DNA from: Pseudonocardia parietis
GTDB taxonomy: Bacteria; Actinomycetota; Actinomycetes; Mycobacteriales; Pseudonocardiaceae
DNA length: 64,000 nucleotides
Direction of reading: 5' to 3'
Assembly (NCBI RefSeq): GCF_017876315.1
Contig: NZ_JAGINU010000001.1
Span: 6,882,001 to 6,946,000 of the forward strand
Of this stretch, positions 32,744 to 42,207 are shown piece by piece. Position numbers and translations under genes: made by a program. The stretch's first letter is position 1. Every line of letters starts with the position of its first letter. The notes beneath the pieces were generated by a model, which saw only the letters and a program-made list of their open reading frames with translations, searched no databases and was not told where the DNA came from.

Positions 32744-34003
32744 TCAGTACTGCGGGTGGGCGTGCGGCGTCCCGGTGAGCACTGCCGGTCCGGAACCGTT
32801 CCGGACGGTGTCGCCACCGTCCGTGACCAGATCCGCGGGGAGTACCGGGGTGTCCAGCAAGTCCCGCAGGCCCGTCACCGGCCCGCTCGGGTGGGCGGCC
32901 AGCCATGCCCGGACGAGCGGCGCCCCCTCGGCGTACGTGACGGGGTAGGCGCGCCACTGCGGGTGGTCCAGGAAACCGAGGATCCGCCGCGCCCGCTGGT
33001 CGGAGACGAGCAGCCAACGGGCCAGATACGCGGTGACCTCGTCCGGTCCGGCGCCGTCGACGTGCCGCAGCAACGCGACGTCGAGCCGGACCCGCCCGAG
33101 CAGGTCCAGCTCCGTCTCGATCCGTTCGGCGAGCCCGCCGTCGATCCGGACGCCGGCACCGGCGAGCGCCCGCTGCGCCACCGCGCCCCACCCGGGGCCC
33201 GGCAGGACGGACGCGGCCACCTCGGCCGCCCCCTCGGCGATCACCGCATGCGGCGCGTGCACGAGCCGCAGCGACAGCTCCGGATGGCGCGCCGCCGCGA
33301 TCCCGGCGCGGCAGTACTGCGTGTGATGTCCCGGGTAGACCTCGTGTGCGAGCAGCGGCAGCAGCGACCCGGCCCGGACGCCGGCCGCGGTACTGATCGA
33401 GATCCGGCTGCGGAAGCCGCCGTGGTGGCGGGTGAACGCGGTCCAGGGGCGCTCGCCGACCAGCTCGACGGCGGCGTGCTCGTCGGCAGGCAGCCCCAGC
33501 TCGTCGTGCGTCCACCGGCGCAGCTCCGCGGTCACCGCGTGCACCGCCGGGCCGAGCCGGGCGGGGACGACGACGTCGGCCTCCCGGTAGGCGCGCATCC
33601 GCTCCGCCACCGGTCCGCGGCCGGGCAGCAGCGCGCCGAGCCTGCGGTGGACCTCGCGGTACCGGTCGGGATCGGGCCGGCTCGGGGTCACCCCGAACAT
33701 CGCCCGGACCTGCTCGAGGTAGCCGATGCGCTCTCCTGCCAGCAGCCGTGCCTGACAGTCGAGCGCAGCCACTATGGCTTCGAGGTAGTGCCGGCGGACG
33801 CGGGGCAGGCCGGACGCGGCGGCCTCCCGGCCGAGCCGCTCGGCGTCCGCGACCAGGTCGCGGGGGTCCGGCCGGGCCTCGTTCCCTACCCGGTGCGCGA
33901 GGCCCGGATCCGGGGCCGGGCCGTCCAGGACACCGGGGCGGAGGCGATCCAGGCGCAGCGCGAGCTCGGTCGTCGCACGCAACAGCCGGGCCAGGGGCAC
34001 CAC
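32744..34003 (-). CDS. DUF885-family protein, putative metallopeptidase
   Basis: A 419-residue protein of the DUF885 family, related to zinc carboxypeptidase-like enzymes. The metal-site motif is LLAHEVYPGHHTQY near residue 222, in which His-Glu-x-x-x-His-like ligands match the family, and a later Glu is in VIAEGAAEVAA. The rest is alpha-helical, as expected. The substrate is unknown. The GTG start at 34003 is the first start in an otherwise open frame, without an obvious ribosome site. It is divergent from the first rodlin-like gene, 314 bp away. The family usually has a longer N-terminus, so this form is short. Confidence 0.75.
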   Translation of the reverse strand: MVPLARLLRATTELALRLDRLRPGVLDGPAPDPGLAHRVGNEARPDPRDLVADAERLGREAAASGLPRVRRHYLEAIVAALDCQARLLAGERIGYLEQVRAMFGVTPSRPDPDRYREVHRRLGALLPGRGPVAERMRAYREADVVVPARLGPAVHAVTAELRRWTHDELGLPADEHAAVELVGERPWTAFTRHHGGFRSRISISTAAGVRAGSLLPLLAHEVYPGHHTQYCRAGIAAARHPELSLRLVHAPHAVIAEGAAEVAASVLPGPGWGAVAQRALAGAGVRIDGGLAERIETELDLLGRVRLDVALLRHVDGAGPDEVTAYLARWLLVSDQRARRILGFLDHPQWRAYPVTYAEGAPLVRAWLAAHPSGPVTGLRDLLDTPVLPADLVTDGGDTVRNGSGPAVLTGTPHAHPQY

Positions 34004-34190
34004 CGGAGCGTAGGCGCGACAGAAGTCGAACGACGGCCCCTGCGCCGGGGTATGCGTCCGTTCGGACGCATTGCCTCACGGTGCGTCACCATGTTCGATC
34101 TCTGCGCCGCGCCGGGACCGCTCGGAGAATGCCTGATCCGGGGAGTATCCGAACAGAAAGTAATAAGGTCCCCCGATAGGGTTGCGGAAT

Positions 34191-34220
34191 TTGTGGCCGG
34201 GGAATGCGAGCGAGTAGATT
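34191..34220 (+). promoter_or_regulatory. Promoter of rodlin-like gene A
   Basis: TTGTGG (34191-34196) and TAGATT (34215-34220) are 18 bp apart. The -10 element and the next 30 bases (CAGTCGGTACGGGCTCCCC) are conserved at the promoter of the second copy, at nearly the same distance (about 98 bases) from the start codon. This shared block is what makes the call credible. The remainder of the 314-bp divergent gap holds no gene. Confidence 0.6.
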
Positions 34221-34317
34221 GTTGCTCAGTCGGTACGGGCTCCCCCCACTTTGTCAGCGTGCCGGCAGGCGTGAGACCGACTTCGGGCGGACTCAGAGAC
34301 TCAACTGGAGAAGAACT

Positions 34318-34707
34318 GTGCTGAAGAAGGCTGGACTCGTCGTTGCGGCTTCCGCTGCGTCCCTGCTCGCCGTCAGCCCGCTCGCCTTCGCCGGCGACCA
34401 CGGCGACGACCACGGCAAGGGCGGCCACCACCACGGTGCCGAGAACGTCATCGACAAGGACGCCAAGGGCCTTGTCTCCGGGCTGAACGGCAACAACGTC
34501 AACGTGCCGATCCAGGCCTGCAACAACAACATCCCGGTCAACGTGCTGGGCGTGCAGGTCCCGGTCGAGGACGCCTCGGCCCTCAACGGCCTCACCGGCG
34601 CCCTGGGTGTCCTGGGCGACGCCAAGGCGAAGTCGGGCGACTCGGTCACCGACCAGTCCGACAACTGCGCGCAGGAGTCGGGCGCCGGGGACTCGATCGA
34701 GGACTGA
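34318..34707 (+). CDS. Rodlin/chaplin-like secreted protein A
   Basis: A 129-residue exported protein. The signal peptide VLKKAGLVVAASAASLLAVS ends near the AFAG at residue 26. A His/Asp/Gly-rich segment (27-40) follows, then a beta-prone region with NNVNVPIQACNNNIPVNVLG (about 59-78) and LNGLTGALGVLGDA, and an acidic tail. Two Cys (68 and 117) could pair. The Asn-Val/Ile-Pro-Val pattern between Cys residues resembles rodlins and chaplins, the amyloid-forming coat proteins of aerial hyphae, but the match is by pattern only. The GTG at 34318 has a GGAGAAG ribosome site. A paralogue lies 944 bp downstream and a strong terminator follows. Confidence 0.75.
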   Translation: MLKKAGLVVAASAASLLAVSPLAFAGDHGDDHGKGGHHHGAENVIDKDAKGLVSGLNGNNVNVPIQACNNNIPVNVLGVQVPVEDASALNGLTGALGVLGDAKAKSGDSVTDQSDNCAQESGAGDSIED

Positions 34708-34725
34708 TCTCGGTCGAATCACCGA

Positions 34726-34760
34726 AAATGCCCCGGAGCGGTTCGCTCCGGGGCATTTTT
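34726..34760 (+). terminator. Rho-independent terminator of rodlin-like gene A
   Basis: A 15-bp stem AAATGCCCCGGAGCG (34726-34740) with its complement (34744-34758), a 3-base loop and a run of T into 34760. It lies 18 bp after the stop codon. Confidence 0.88.
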
Positions 34761-34934
34761 GCGTTTCCGGTCGGTCACTCGACCGGCTGACGAACCCCTG
34801 GAAGTTTCACGACAGGTGAGCGCGGGGGCGCTCTTTCCCCAGCTCCTCACCCAGCCGGATGACCGGCCTCGCGACGGCATTCCACGATGCCCGACCGTCG
34901 AACACGGTGAGTGACCACTCCACGCTCCCAGCTC

Positions 34935-34987
34935 GCCCCCAGCCCCAGCCCCAGCCCTCGGCCCCGGCCCCGGCCCCGGCCCCGGCG
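34935..34987. repeat. Simple-sequence tract (CCCCAG)n then (CCCCGG)n
   Basis: About three tandem CCCCAG units run directly into about five CCCCGG units. The tract is low complexity, non-coding by appearance, and begins the repeat-rich spacer between the two rodlin-like genes. It is a likely site of replication slippage between strains. Confidence 0.7.
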
Positions 34988-34990
34988 CGA

Positions 34991-35317
34991 GCTCGCAGGG
35001 TTTGTTCACACCTCGCAAACGCTGCAGACGCTGCGAGACCGCGAAGAGGTCTGCGACGTCGGCCGGATGAGGCGGATCGGTGCGGCGCAGACCGGGCCGG
35101 GGCACACGCCGGGCCGGGACCGGGTCGGCGCCGGCCGGATCGCGTCGGCGCCGGCCGGGCAGGTCCACCGCCCCACATCGCAGGGCTCGCTCGAAGCTCG
35201 CAGACCCTGCCGACGCTGTGAGACCCCAGGGAGGTCTGCGACGTCAGGCCGGGCACCTGCCCCGTGCCCCACCTCGCAGGGGTCACTCGTCGCAGGAGGT
35301 CTGCGACGTCGGGCCGG
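34991..35317. repeat. Three imperfect copies of a ~77-bp repeat
   Basis: Units at 34991-35066, 35176-35252 and a shortened 35272-35317. Each begins with a TCGCAGGG-like block and ends with GAGGTCTGCGACGTC, which is perfectly conserved at 35046-35060, 35231-35245 and 35296-35310. Within a unit CGCAGAC and GTCTGCG form inverted arms, so each could fold as a hairpin. Between units 1 and 2, GTCGGCGCCGGCCGG occurs twice, 20 bp apart (35124 and 35144). No gene covers this region convincingly. Function is unknown: a protein-binding array or a decayed mobile repeat are possible. Confidence 0.7.
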
Positions 35318-35522
35318 ACGGGGGGCGGGGCGAACGGAGGCGGGCGGGGCGCCGCGTGATCCCGCGGGTGCGCAGTGTGAAGTCGCTGCGCCGATCGGGT
35401 GCATCGCGCTGGGCCGGGTCGCCCCTTCGCGACACGCCCGGGCGCCGGGGCAGGTCCAGCCCACAAATCCCCAGGTACACGAATGGATCGACCTCCGACT
35501 CGAAAAAATACGCAGGGTCAGA

Positions 35523-35551
35523 TTGTCGGCCCGGAAAGCCTCCGATAGATT
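35523..35551 (+). promoter_or_regulatory. Promoter of rodlin-like gene B
   Basis: TTGTCG (35523-35528) and TAGATT (35546-35551) are 17 bp apart, preceded by an A-tract (GAAAAAATA) that could act as an UP element. The following CAGTCGATGCGGGCTCCCC matches the block after the gene A promoter. The start codon is about 100 bases downstream of the -10, as in copy A. Confidence 0.65.
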
Positions 35552-35651
35552 GACGCGCAGTCGATGCGGGCTCCCCGGTTCGAGCGTCGACAGGTACCGA
35601 GAGTGCGCACGGAGATTCGAGCGTGCTCTCTGACTCGACAGGAGACGGACT

Positions 35652-36077
35652 GTGCTGAAGAAGGCTGGAATCGTTGTGGCGGCCGGCGCCGCGTCGCTCG
35701 TCGCGATGAGCCCGCTGGCGTTCGCCGGCGAGGGCGACTCGTACAAGGCGCACGAGAGCTTCAACCCGTCCGAGACGACCGGTAGCTACAACGAGAACCA
35801 CGAGAAGACCGAGGGCGTCGCCCAGAAGAACAGCTCGGGTCTGGTCAACCTGTCCAACAACAACCTGAACGTGTCCCCGCAGGTCTGCGGCACGGCGTTC
35901 AACGGCAACAGCCTCATCCAGGGCGCGCTGGGTGGCCTCATGTCCGAGGCCGAGAACAAGTCCGGCGTCGAGTCGGACAACAGCGTCGACTGCACCAACG
36001 CCGCCGAGAACGGCGACCAGGTCGACATCGACACCGAGGACGGCGAGCACCAGGGCGGCGGCAAGGGCCACAAGTAA
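35652..36077 (+). CDS. Rodlin/chaplin-like secreted protein B
   Basis: A 141-residue exported paralogue of the upstream secreted protein. The signal peptide is nearly identical (VLKKAGIVVAAGAASLVAMS, then PLAFAG). The mature region differs more: an Asn/Glu-rich stretch (35-60), then SGLVNLSNNNLNVSPQVCG (about 62-80), NSLIQGALGGLMSEAENKSG, and a second Cys at 114. The spacing of the two Cys and the Asn/Val pattern match protein A. The C-terminus is acidic, then GGGKGHK. GTG start with a GGAGACGG site. Followed by a strong hairpin. An amyloid or coat role is inference. Confidence 0.75.
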   Translation: MLKKAGIVVAAGAASLVAMSPLAFAGEGDSYKAHESFNPSETTGSYNENHEKTEGVAQKNSSGLVNLSNNNLNVSPQVCGTAFNGNSLIQGALGGLMSEAENKSGVESDNSVDCTNAAENGDQVDIDTEDGEHQGGGKGHK

Positions 36078-36099
36078 GTAGCCCGCGCCTCGCGCATCC

Positions 36100-36131
36100 G
36101 AAGGCCCCGGGGGTTCGCCCCCGGGGCCTTC
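36100..36131 (+). terminator. Hairpin terminator of rodlin-like gene B
   Basis: A 14-bp stem GAAGGCCCCGGGGG (36100-36113) with CCCCCGGGGCCTTC (36118-36131) around the loop TTCG, followed by a short T-rich ACCTTT. It lies 22 bp after the stop and between convergent genes. Confidence 0.82.
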
Positions 36132-36209
36132 ACCTTTCTCCGGCGCTTAATCCCTCCGGTGAAAACGCCTTAACGAGCGAGCGCGCCGAAGGTTACGGGC
36201 GAATTCGGA

Positions 36210-36980
36210 TCAGCCGCCGAAACGGCGATGCCGAGCGGCGAAGTCACGCAACGCGCGCAGGAAATCGACCCGGCGGAACTCCGGCCAGTAGGCCTCGCAG
36301 AACCAGAACTCCGAATGGGCCGACTGCCAGAGCAGGAAGCCCGACAGCCGCTGCTCCCCGCTGGTCCTGATGACGAGGTCCGGGTCCGGCTGCCCGGACG
36401 TGTAGAGGTGCTCCGCGATGTGGTCGACGTCGAGGGTCTCGGCGAGCTCCTCGATCGTCCGACCGGCCTCGGCCTGGGTCAGCAGCATCTTCCGCACCGC
36501 GTCGGCGATCTCCTGCCGCCCGCCGTAGCCGACGGCGACGTTCAGCTGCAGCCCGCCGCGGTCGCTGGTTCGCGCCACCGCTGCCGTCAGCCGCTCGGCG
36601 AGCGATCCGGGCAGCAGCTCCATCGCGCCGACCACCCGCAGCCGCCACGGGGTGTCGGGGCCGGACAGGTCGTCCACCACCCCGGCGATGATCTCCAGCA
36701 GGTCCTTGAGCTCGTCCGGAGATCGGGTGCCGAGGTTGTCGGTGGACAGCAGGAACACCGTCACCACCTCGACACCGGCCTCGGAGCACCAGCCGAGCAT
36801 CTCGGCGATCTTCGCCGCGCCGGCGCGGTGCCCCTCCGCCGGGTCGGCCAAGCCCGCCTCACGCGCCCAGCGGCGGTTGCCGTCGAGGATCAGCGCCACG
36901 TGCTTGGGGCTCTCGGCTCCGACGAGCTGGCGCAGGATCCTGCGTTCGTACACCGTGTAGAGCAGGTCTCGGACGGCCAC
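36210..36980 (-). CDS. uppS: Short-chain Z-isoprenyl diphosphate synthase
   Basis: A 256-residue cis-prenyltransferase. The catalytic Asp is in LILDGNRRWA (Asp33), followed by EGHRAGAAKIAEML, VTVFLLSTDNLGTR and the C-terminal DLVIRTSGEQRLSGFLLWQ. It condenses IPP with an allylic diphosphate. The gene neighbourhood (beside hemolysin III, a DUF255 protein and mca) matches mycobacterial Rv1086, which makes the short (Z,E)-farnesyl diphosphate rather than the long-chain undecaprenyl carrier. The product length is inference from context. Confidence 0.9.
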   Translation of the reverse strand: MAVRDLLYTVYERRILRQLVGAESPKHVALILDGNRRWAREAGLADPAEGHRAGAAKIAEMLGWCSEAGVEVVTVFLLSTDNLGTRSPDELKDLLEIIAGVVDDLSGPDTPWRLRVVGAMELLPGSLAERLTAAVARTSDRGGLQLNVAVGYGGRQEIADAVRKMLLTQAEAGRTIEELAETLDVDHIAEHLYTSGQPDPDLVIRTSGEQRLSGFLLWQSAHSEFWFCEAYWPEFRRVDFLRALRDFAARHRRFGG

Positions 36981-37099
36981 GACCCCGGAGCCTAGTGCCC
37001 CGCCCGGGAACGCCCGGCACGGAACTCCACTGCCGGGCCGGCGTGTGGCGTACCTCCGCCCGACGGGACGTCCACCGCCACACGACGTAACGTCGGGAC

Positions 37100-37771
37100 G
37101 TGTACCCGGCGAGCACCACGTCCCCTGCTCCGGTCAAGCCCCGGATGCGCGGCTGGCTGCACCTGTGGAGCCTGGTCGCCTCCGTCTTCGCCTGCGCGAC
37201 GCTGATCAGCCTCGCCGGCGCGCTGGTCGGCGCGGCCGCAGCGACCGCGACCGCGGTCTACACGCTCACCACGTTCGGCCTGTTCGGGGTCAGCGCGCTC
37301 TACCACCGGCGCACCTGGTCCGACCCCGCCCGGCGACGCCTGATGAAGCGGCTCGACCACTCGATGATCTTCCTGTTCATCGCGGGCACCTACACACCGG
37401 TGTCGGTGCTGGCGCTGCCCTCCGGCACCGCGACGTGGGTACTCGCCGTGGTCTGGGGCGGGGCGCTGGCCGGGGTGGCGCTGAAGCTCGCCTGGCCGAC
37501 CGCCCCGGCATGGGTCGGGGTCCCGATCTACATCGCCCTCGGCTGGGTGGCGGTGTTCGTCCTGCCCGGCCTGCTCCGGGGCGGTGGCGTCGCCGCGCTC
37601 GTCCTGCTGCTCGTCGGCGGGGCGCTCTACACCGCGGGCGCCGTCGTGTACGCGCTGCGCCGACCGGACCCGTGGCCCGCGACCTTCGGGTACCACGAGC
37701 TCTTCCACGCGGCGACGGTCCTGGCCTGGGCCTGCCACCACGTGGCAATCTGGCTGGTGCTGCTGCGCTGA
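37100..37771 (+). CDS. Hemolysin III-family (TrhA/PAQR) membrane protein
   Basis: A 223-residue protein with seven hydrophobic helices. PAQR/hemolysin III signatures are FGLFGVSALYHRRTW (about residues 55-69), LDHSMIFLFIAGTYTP (83-98), and the C-terminal GYHELFHAATVLAWACHH, where the conserved His residues bind zinc in this superfamily. Bacterial members affect membrane lipid balance rather than lysing cells. The GTG start at 37100 gives the family length. Divergent from uppS, matching the Rv1085c-Rv1086 arrangement. Confidence 0.92.
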   Translation: MYPASTTSPAPVKPRMRGWLHLWSLVASVFACATLISLAGALVGAAAATATAVYTLTTFGLFGVSALYHRRTWSDPARRRLMKRLDHSMIFLFIAGTYTPVSVLALPSGTATWVLAVVWGGALAGVALKLAWPTAPAWVGVPIYIALGWVAVFVLPGLLRGGGVAALVLLLVGGALYTAGAVVYALRRPDPWPATFGYHELFHAATVLAWACHHVAIWLVLLR

Positions 37772-37785
37772 CGTAGCTGCGACGA

Positions 37786-38355
37786 TCAGCTCGCGGGGCC
37801 CCTGGCCCGCAGGTCGTCCACCCGTTCCATCGCCGAGCGCAGCTCGGCCAGCCACTCGTCGGCATGCTGCCCGACGAGCCGGACCGACCAGCTCAGCGCG
37901 TCCGACCGCGACCGGGCCACCCCGGCGTCGACCAGCGTGTCCAGCACGATCCGCTCCGGTTGCCGCAACCGCGTCATCACCGGGACCGACGCCGTGGTGA
38001 AGAGCTCGCGGGTCCCGCCGAGGCGCGCGCCCCAGGCCACCTTGCGCCGGTAGCGGGCCTCGGCCTGGCGGGCGATCCGGATCCGCTGCTCCCGGGTCTC
38101 CTCCCGGAACCGGGCGATCCGGCCGGCCTCGGCGGCAGCGGTGTCGGCCGCGTCGCCCTCGGCGCCGGTGTCCGAACGCCCGTCCTCCAGGGCCGGCAGC
38201 TCCCCCACGACGACGATCTCGTCCCGGTCGCAGGTGACCTCCGGTGCCCCGGCGAACCAGCCGTCCGGCAGCCGCCCGGAGAACCACGCCGCCGCGTCGT
38301 CCGCAGGCGGTACGTCCCCCTGCTGCCTGCCGCCCCGTCCTCGTCCTGTGTTCAT
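37786..38355 (-). CDS. Conserved actinobacterial protein, ribbon-helix-helix-like C-terminus
   Basis: A 189-residue soluble protein of a type that is widespread and uncharacterised in actinobacteria. The N-terminal part has AAWFSGRLPDGWFAGAPEV then DEIVVVGELP. A charged helix (ETREQRIRIARQAEARYRRK) follows at about 91-110. The C-terminal 60 residues (MTRLRQPERIVLDTLVDAGV, then ARSRSDALSWSVRLVGQHA) have the strand-helix-helix pattern and Arg-Ser-rich turn of ribbon-helix-helix DNA-binding proteins. A GGAGG site precedes ATG 38355. Three tandem 8-bp boxes lie directly upstream, suggesting autoregulation. The DNA-binding role is inference. Confidence 0.75.
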   Translation of the reverse strand: MNTGRGRGGRQQGDVPPADDAAAWFSGRLPDGWFAGAPEVTCDRDEIVVVGELPALEDGRSDTGAEGDAADTAAAEAGRIARFREETREQRIRIARQAEARYRRKVAWGARLGGTRELFTTASVPVMTRLRQPERIVLDTLVDAGVARSRSDALSWSVRLVGQHADEWLAELRSAMERVDDLRARGPAS

Positions 38356-38376
38356 CGCGCACCTCCGCAATCGATG

Positions 38377-38400
38377 ATTACAGGATTACACAGTTACACC
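38377..38400 (-). promoter_or_regulatory. Three tandem 8-bp boxes upstream of the ribbon-helix-helix-like gene
   Basis: On the plus strand the boxes are ATTACAGG (38377-38384), ATTACACA (38385-38392) and GTTACACC (38393-38400), in exact 8-bp phase. They fill most of the 45-bp gap before the gene, 21-44 bases upstream of its start, and overlap the likely -10 (TAATCA on the minus strand). MetJ, a ribbon-helix-helix repressor, also binds tandem 8-bp boxes, so the spacing is meaningful. The surrounding sequence is otherwise GC-rich. Confidence 0.6.
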
Positions 38401-40416
<2,016 letters not shown>

Positions 40417-40440
40417 GCGCGCAAGCCTGACAGACCCGGA

Positions 40441-40710
40441 TCAGGAGCTGCGCGGCTCCTTGTCGATCTCGGCCTCGGCCTTCTCCGCCGGTTCCGGGTC
40501 CGGCTCGAACGACTCGGGCAACCGGGTCAGCCGCTTGCTCATGTTCCGGATCAGGAAGGCCGTCGCGAGCATCAGCACCAGCACGATCGCGAGCCCGGCC
40601 GGTGCGGCGTTACCCCATTCGGGCAGCTGCCCCGGCGGCGGCGGACGGTCCTGCATGGGGACGAGCAAACCCGTCGCAACGTCCCACACCGTCACCGTGT
40701 CGACCAGCAC
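40441..40710 (-). CDS. Small single-helix membrane protein (Rv1083-like)
   Basis: An 89-residue protein with one transmembrane helix (AGLAIVLVLMLATAFLIRNM, about residues 38-57), a Pro-rich N-terminal outside segment (RPPPPGQLPEWG) and a charged cytoplasmic tail (SKRLTRLPESFEPDPEPAEK). It corresponds in position and size to mycobacterial Rv1083, directly downstream of mca. Unknown function. It probably is cotranscribed with mca (77-bp gap). Confidence 0.78.
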   Translation of the reverse strand: MLVDTVTVWDVATGLLVPMQDRPPPPGQLPEWGNAAPAGLAIVLVLMLATAFLIRNMSKRLTRLPESFEPDPEPAEKAEAEIDKEPRSS

Positions 40711-40787
40711 CGCCGAACGCCTCCGAACTCGCCCCTCATACCCTTGCGGGCCACCCGGGGCGGCCCGGTCCCCAGGCTACTCGCGTG

Positions 40788-41726
40788 TCATCCGGCCCTG
40801 CGCTGCTCCCCGTGCTGCTCCTCGGCGCGTTCGAACGGGATGCCCGAGAACAGGTCGGACTCCGGTGTCGTGGTCTCGACCAGCGAGTGCACCAGCTCGT
40901 AGTCCTCGGTCGGCCACACCCGGGCCTGCACCTCCAGCGGGGTGAAGAAGAACCGGCTGGTGGGGTCGATCTGGGTGGCGTGTGCGCGCAGCGCGTCGTC
41001 GCGGCGGGAGAACCAGTCCGAGCACGGCACCTGCGTCGTGACCCGGGTGCCCGGGTCGGGCCGGTCGGCCGTCCAGTTCGCCAGCCACTCGCCGTACGGC
41101 GACTCCTCCCCCGCATCCAGGAAGGCATGGTGGAACGCCTCGAGGCGCCCCTTGGAGAAGCCGTGGCCGTAGTAGAGCTTCAGCGGCTGCCACGGCGGCC
41201 CCGCCCACGGGAAGCGGGCCGGGTCGCCCGCGGCCTCCCACGCCGCCATCGAGATGACGTGCGTCCGGATGTGGTCCGGGTGCGGGTACCCGCCGTTCTC
41301 GTCGTAGGTGACGATCACGTGCGGCCGGAACTCACGGATCACCGCGACCAGCTTCGCGGTCTGCTCCTCGACGTCGCCGAGGGCGAAGCAGCCCTCGGGC
41401 AGCGGCGGTTTCGGGTCGCCCTCGGGCAGTCCGGAGTCGACGAACCCGAGCCAGATGTGCTGCACGCCGAGGATCCGGGCGGCCTCGGCCATCTCCGCCC
41501 GCCGCACGTCCGTCAGGTTCTCCAGCACGTCCGGCCGCTCCATCGCCGGGTTGAGGATGCTGCCGCGTTCGCCGCCGGTACAGGTCACGACGACGACGTC
41601 GTGCCCCTCGTCGACGTACCGGGCCGCGGTGGCCGCACCCTTCGACGACTCGTCGTCCGGGTGCGCGTGCACCGCCATCAGCCGCGGACGCTCTCCCGGG
41701 GCGAGAACGGGTTCGGTGTGTCTCAT
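40788..41726 (-). CDS. mca: Mycothiol S-conjugate amidase Mca
   Basis: A 312-residue zinc amidase that cleaves mycothiol conjugates in detoxification, releasing a mercapturic acid for export. Visible zinc-site motifs are LMAVHAHPDDESSKGAA (about 15-31) and ENGGYPHPDHIRTHVISMAAW; between them is TCTGGERGSILNPA. The length is that of Mca rather than of the MshB deacetylase, and it ends with the Mca-type C-terminus. The ATG at 41726 is preferred to a GTG 24 bases upstream because GGAGGA lies ten bases before it. Mycothiol is limited to actinobacteria, which supports the taxonomic call. Confidence 0.93.
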   Translation of the reverse strand: MRHTEPVLAPGERPRLMAVHAHPDDESSKGAATAARYVDEGHDVVVVTCTGGERGSILNPAMERPDVLENLTDVRRAEMAEAARILGVQHIWLGFVDSGLPEGDPKPPLPEGCFALGDVEEQTAKLVAVIREFRPHVIVTYDENGGYPHPDHIRTHVISMAAWEAAGDPARFPWAGPPWQPLKLYYGHGFSKGRLEAFHHAFLDAGEESPYGEWLANWTADRPDPGTRVTTQVPCSDWFSRRDDALRAHATQIDPTSRFFFTPLEVQARVWPTEDYELVHSLVETTTPESDLFSGIPFERAEEQHGEQRRAG

Positions 41727-42207
41727 CTGGTCGGGTTCCTCCACGGTCACCAGGCTCGGATCTCCCGCACGCCGGGTGGACCGGGTCGCGCGGGCAGCGA
41801 GAGCGTGCTCGGGAGCGATCCTGGCAGAGGGGACCGACAGCGATCGCCCCGAGCGCGGGGCTCCGCGGTCTGCAACACCGGCGGTCGCGTCCGTGTTCCC
41901 GGCGCCGGCCGGCCGTGCCGGACGGACCGCGGCGAGCGGTTCACTTCACATCGACAGGGCTTCCTCTGTGCCGGAACCAGCGGGCTCACCTGCGATAACG
42001 GGGGTTCCGGGAACCATCGACACCCCTGGTCCGTTCACCGAACGGCTGCGATGAGCGGCGCGCACCGTGCTAGGATTGCTCCCACACGGCCCGCCAGCGG
42101 GTCGTGTTTTTCCTTACTCGGGGCGTGCCGTCCAGAACCGCCACCCCCGTGCGCCCGCCGGCGCCAGGCGTTCGGCGGCGACACGCCCTGTTTTCCTGGA
42201 GGAGTTG
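41727..42207. other. 481-bp divergent control region of mca and greA
   Basis: No gene is seen. Toward greA there is an inverted repeat CCGTTC-ACC-GAACGG (42031-42045) and a -10-like TAGGAT (42071-42076). After these comes a hairpin followed by T residues (described separately) and about 95 bases of leader before the greA ATG. The left half holds only GC-rich sequence with no clear sites. Confidence 0.5.
42084..42111 (+). terminator. Attenuator-like hairpin in the greA leader
   Basis: Arms ACACGGCCCG (42084-42093) and CGGGTCGTGT (42098-42107), with one G-U pair, are followed by five T residues. It begins about eight bases after the TAGGAT -10, so it would form at the very 5' end of the greA transcript. 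It may stabilise the message or end transcription early. Confidence 0.5.

Larger units (their letters stand above)
34761..35522. other. Long non-coding spacer between paralogous secreted-protein genes
   Basis: This 760-bp stretch holds the simple-sequence tract and the three-unit repeat. The open frames across it have arginine/proline-rich, low-quality translations in all frames and no ribosome sites, so none is called. No tRNA or terminator is seen apart from the one at its left edge. Confidence 0.6.

Noticed and set aside
32672..34324. 550-codon plus-strand frame
   Set aside because: Antisense to the DUF885 gene and without any recognisable domain.
35046..35310. CRISPR-like array of the 15-mer GAGGTCTGCGACGTC
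   Set aside because: Copies are 185 and 65 bp apart, the repeat is too short and spacing is irregular, and no cas genes are present.
34911..35633. 240-codon frame across the repeat region
   Set aside because: Translation is Arg/Pro-rich and follows the DNA repeats; there is no ribosome site and the end overlaps the gene B leader.
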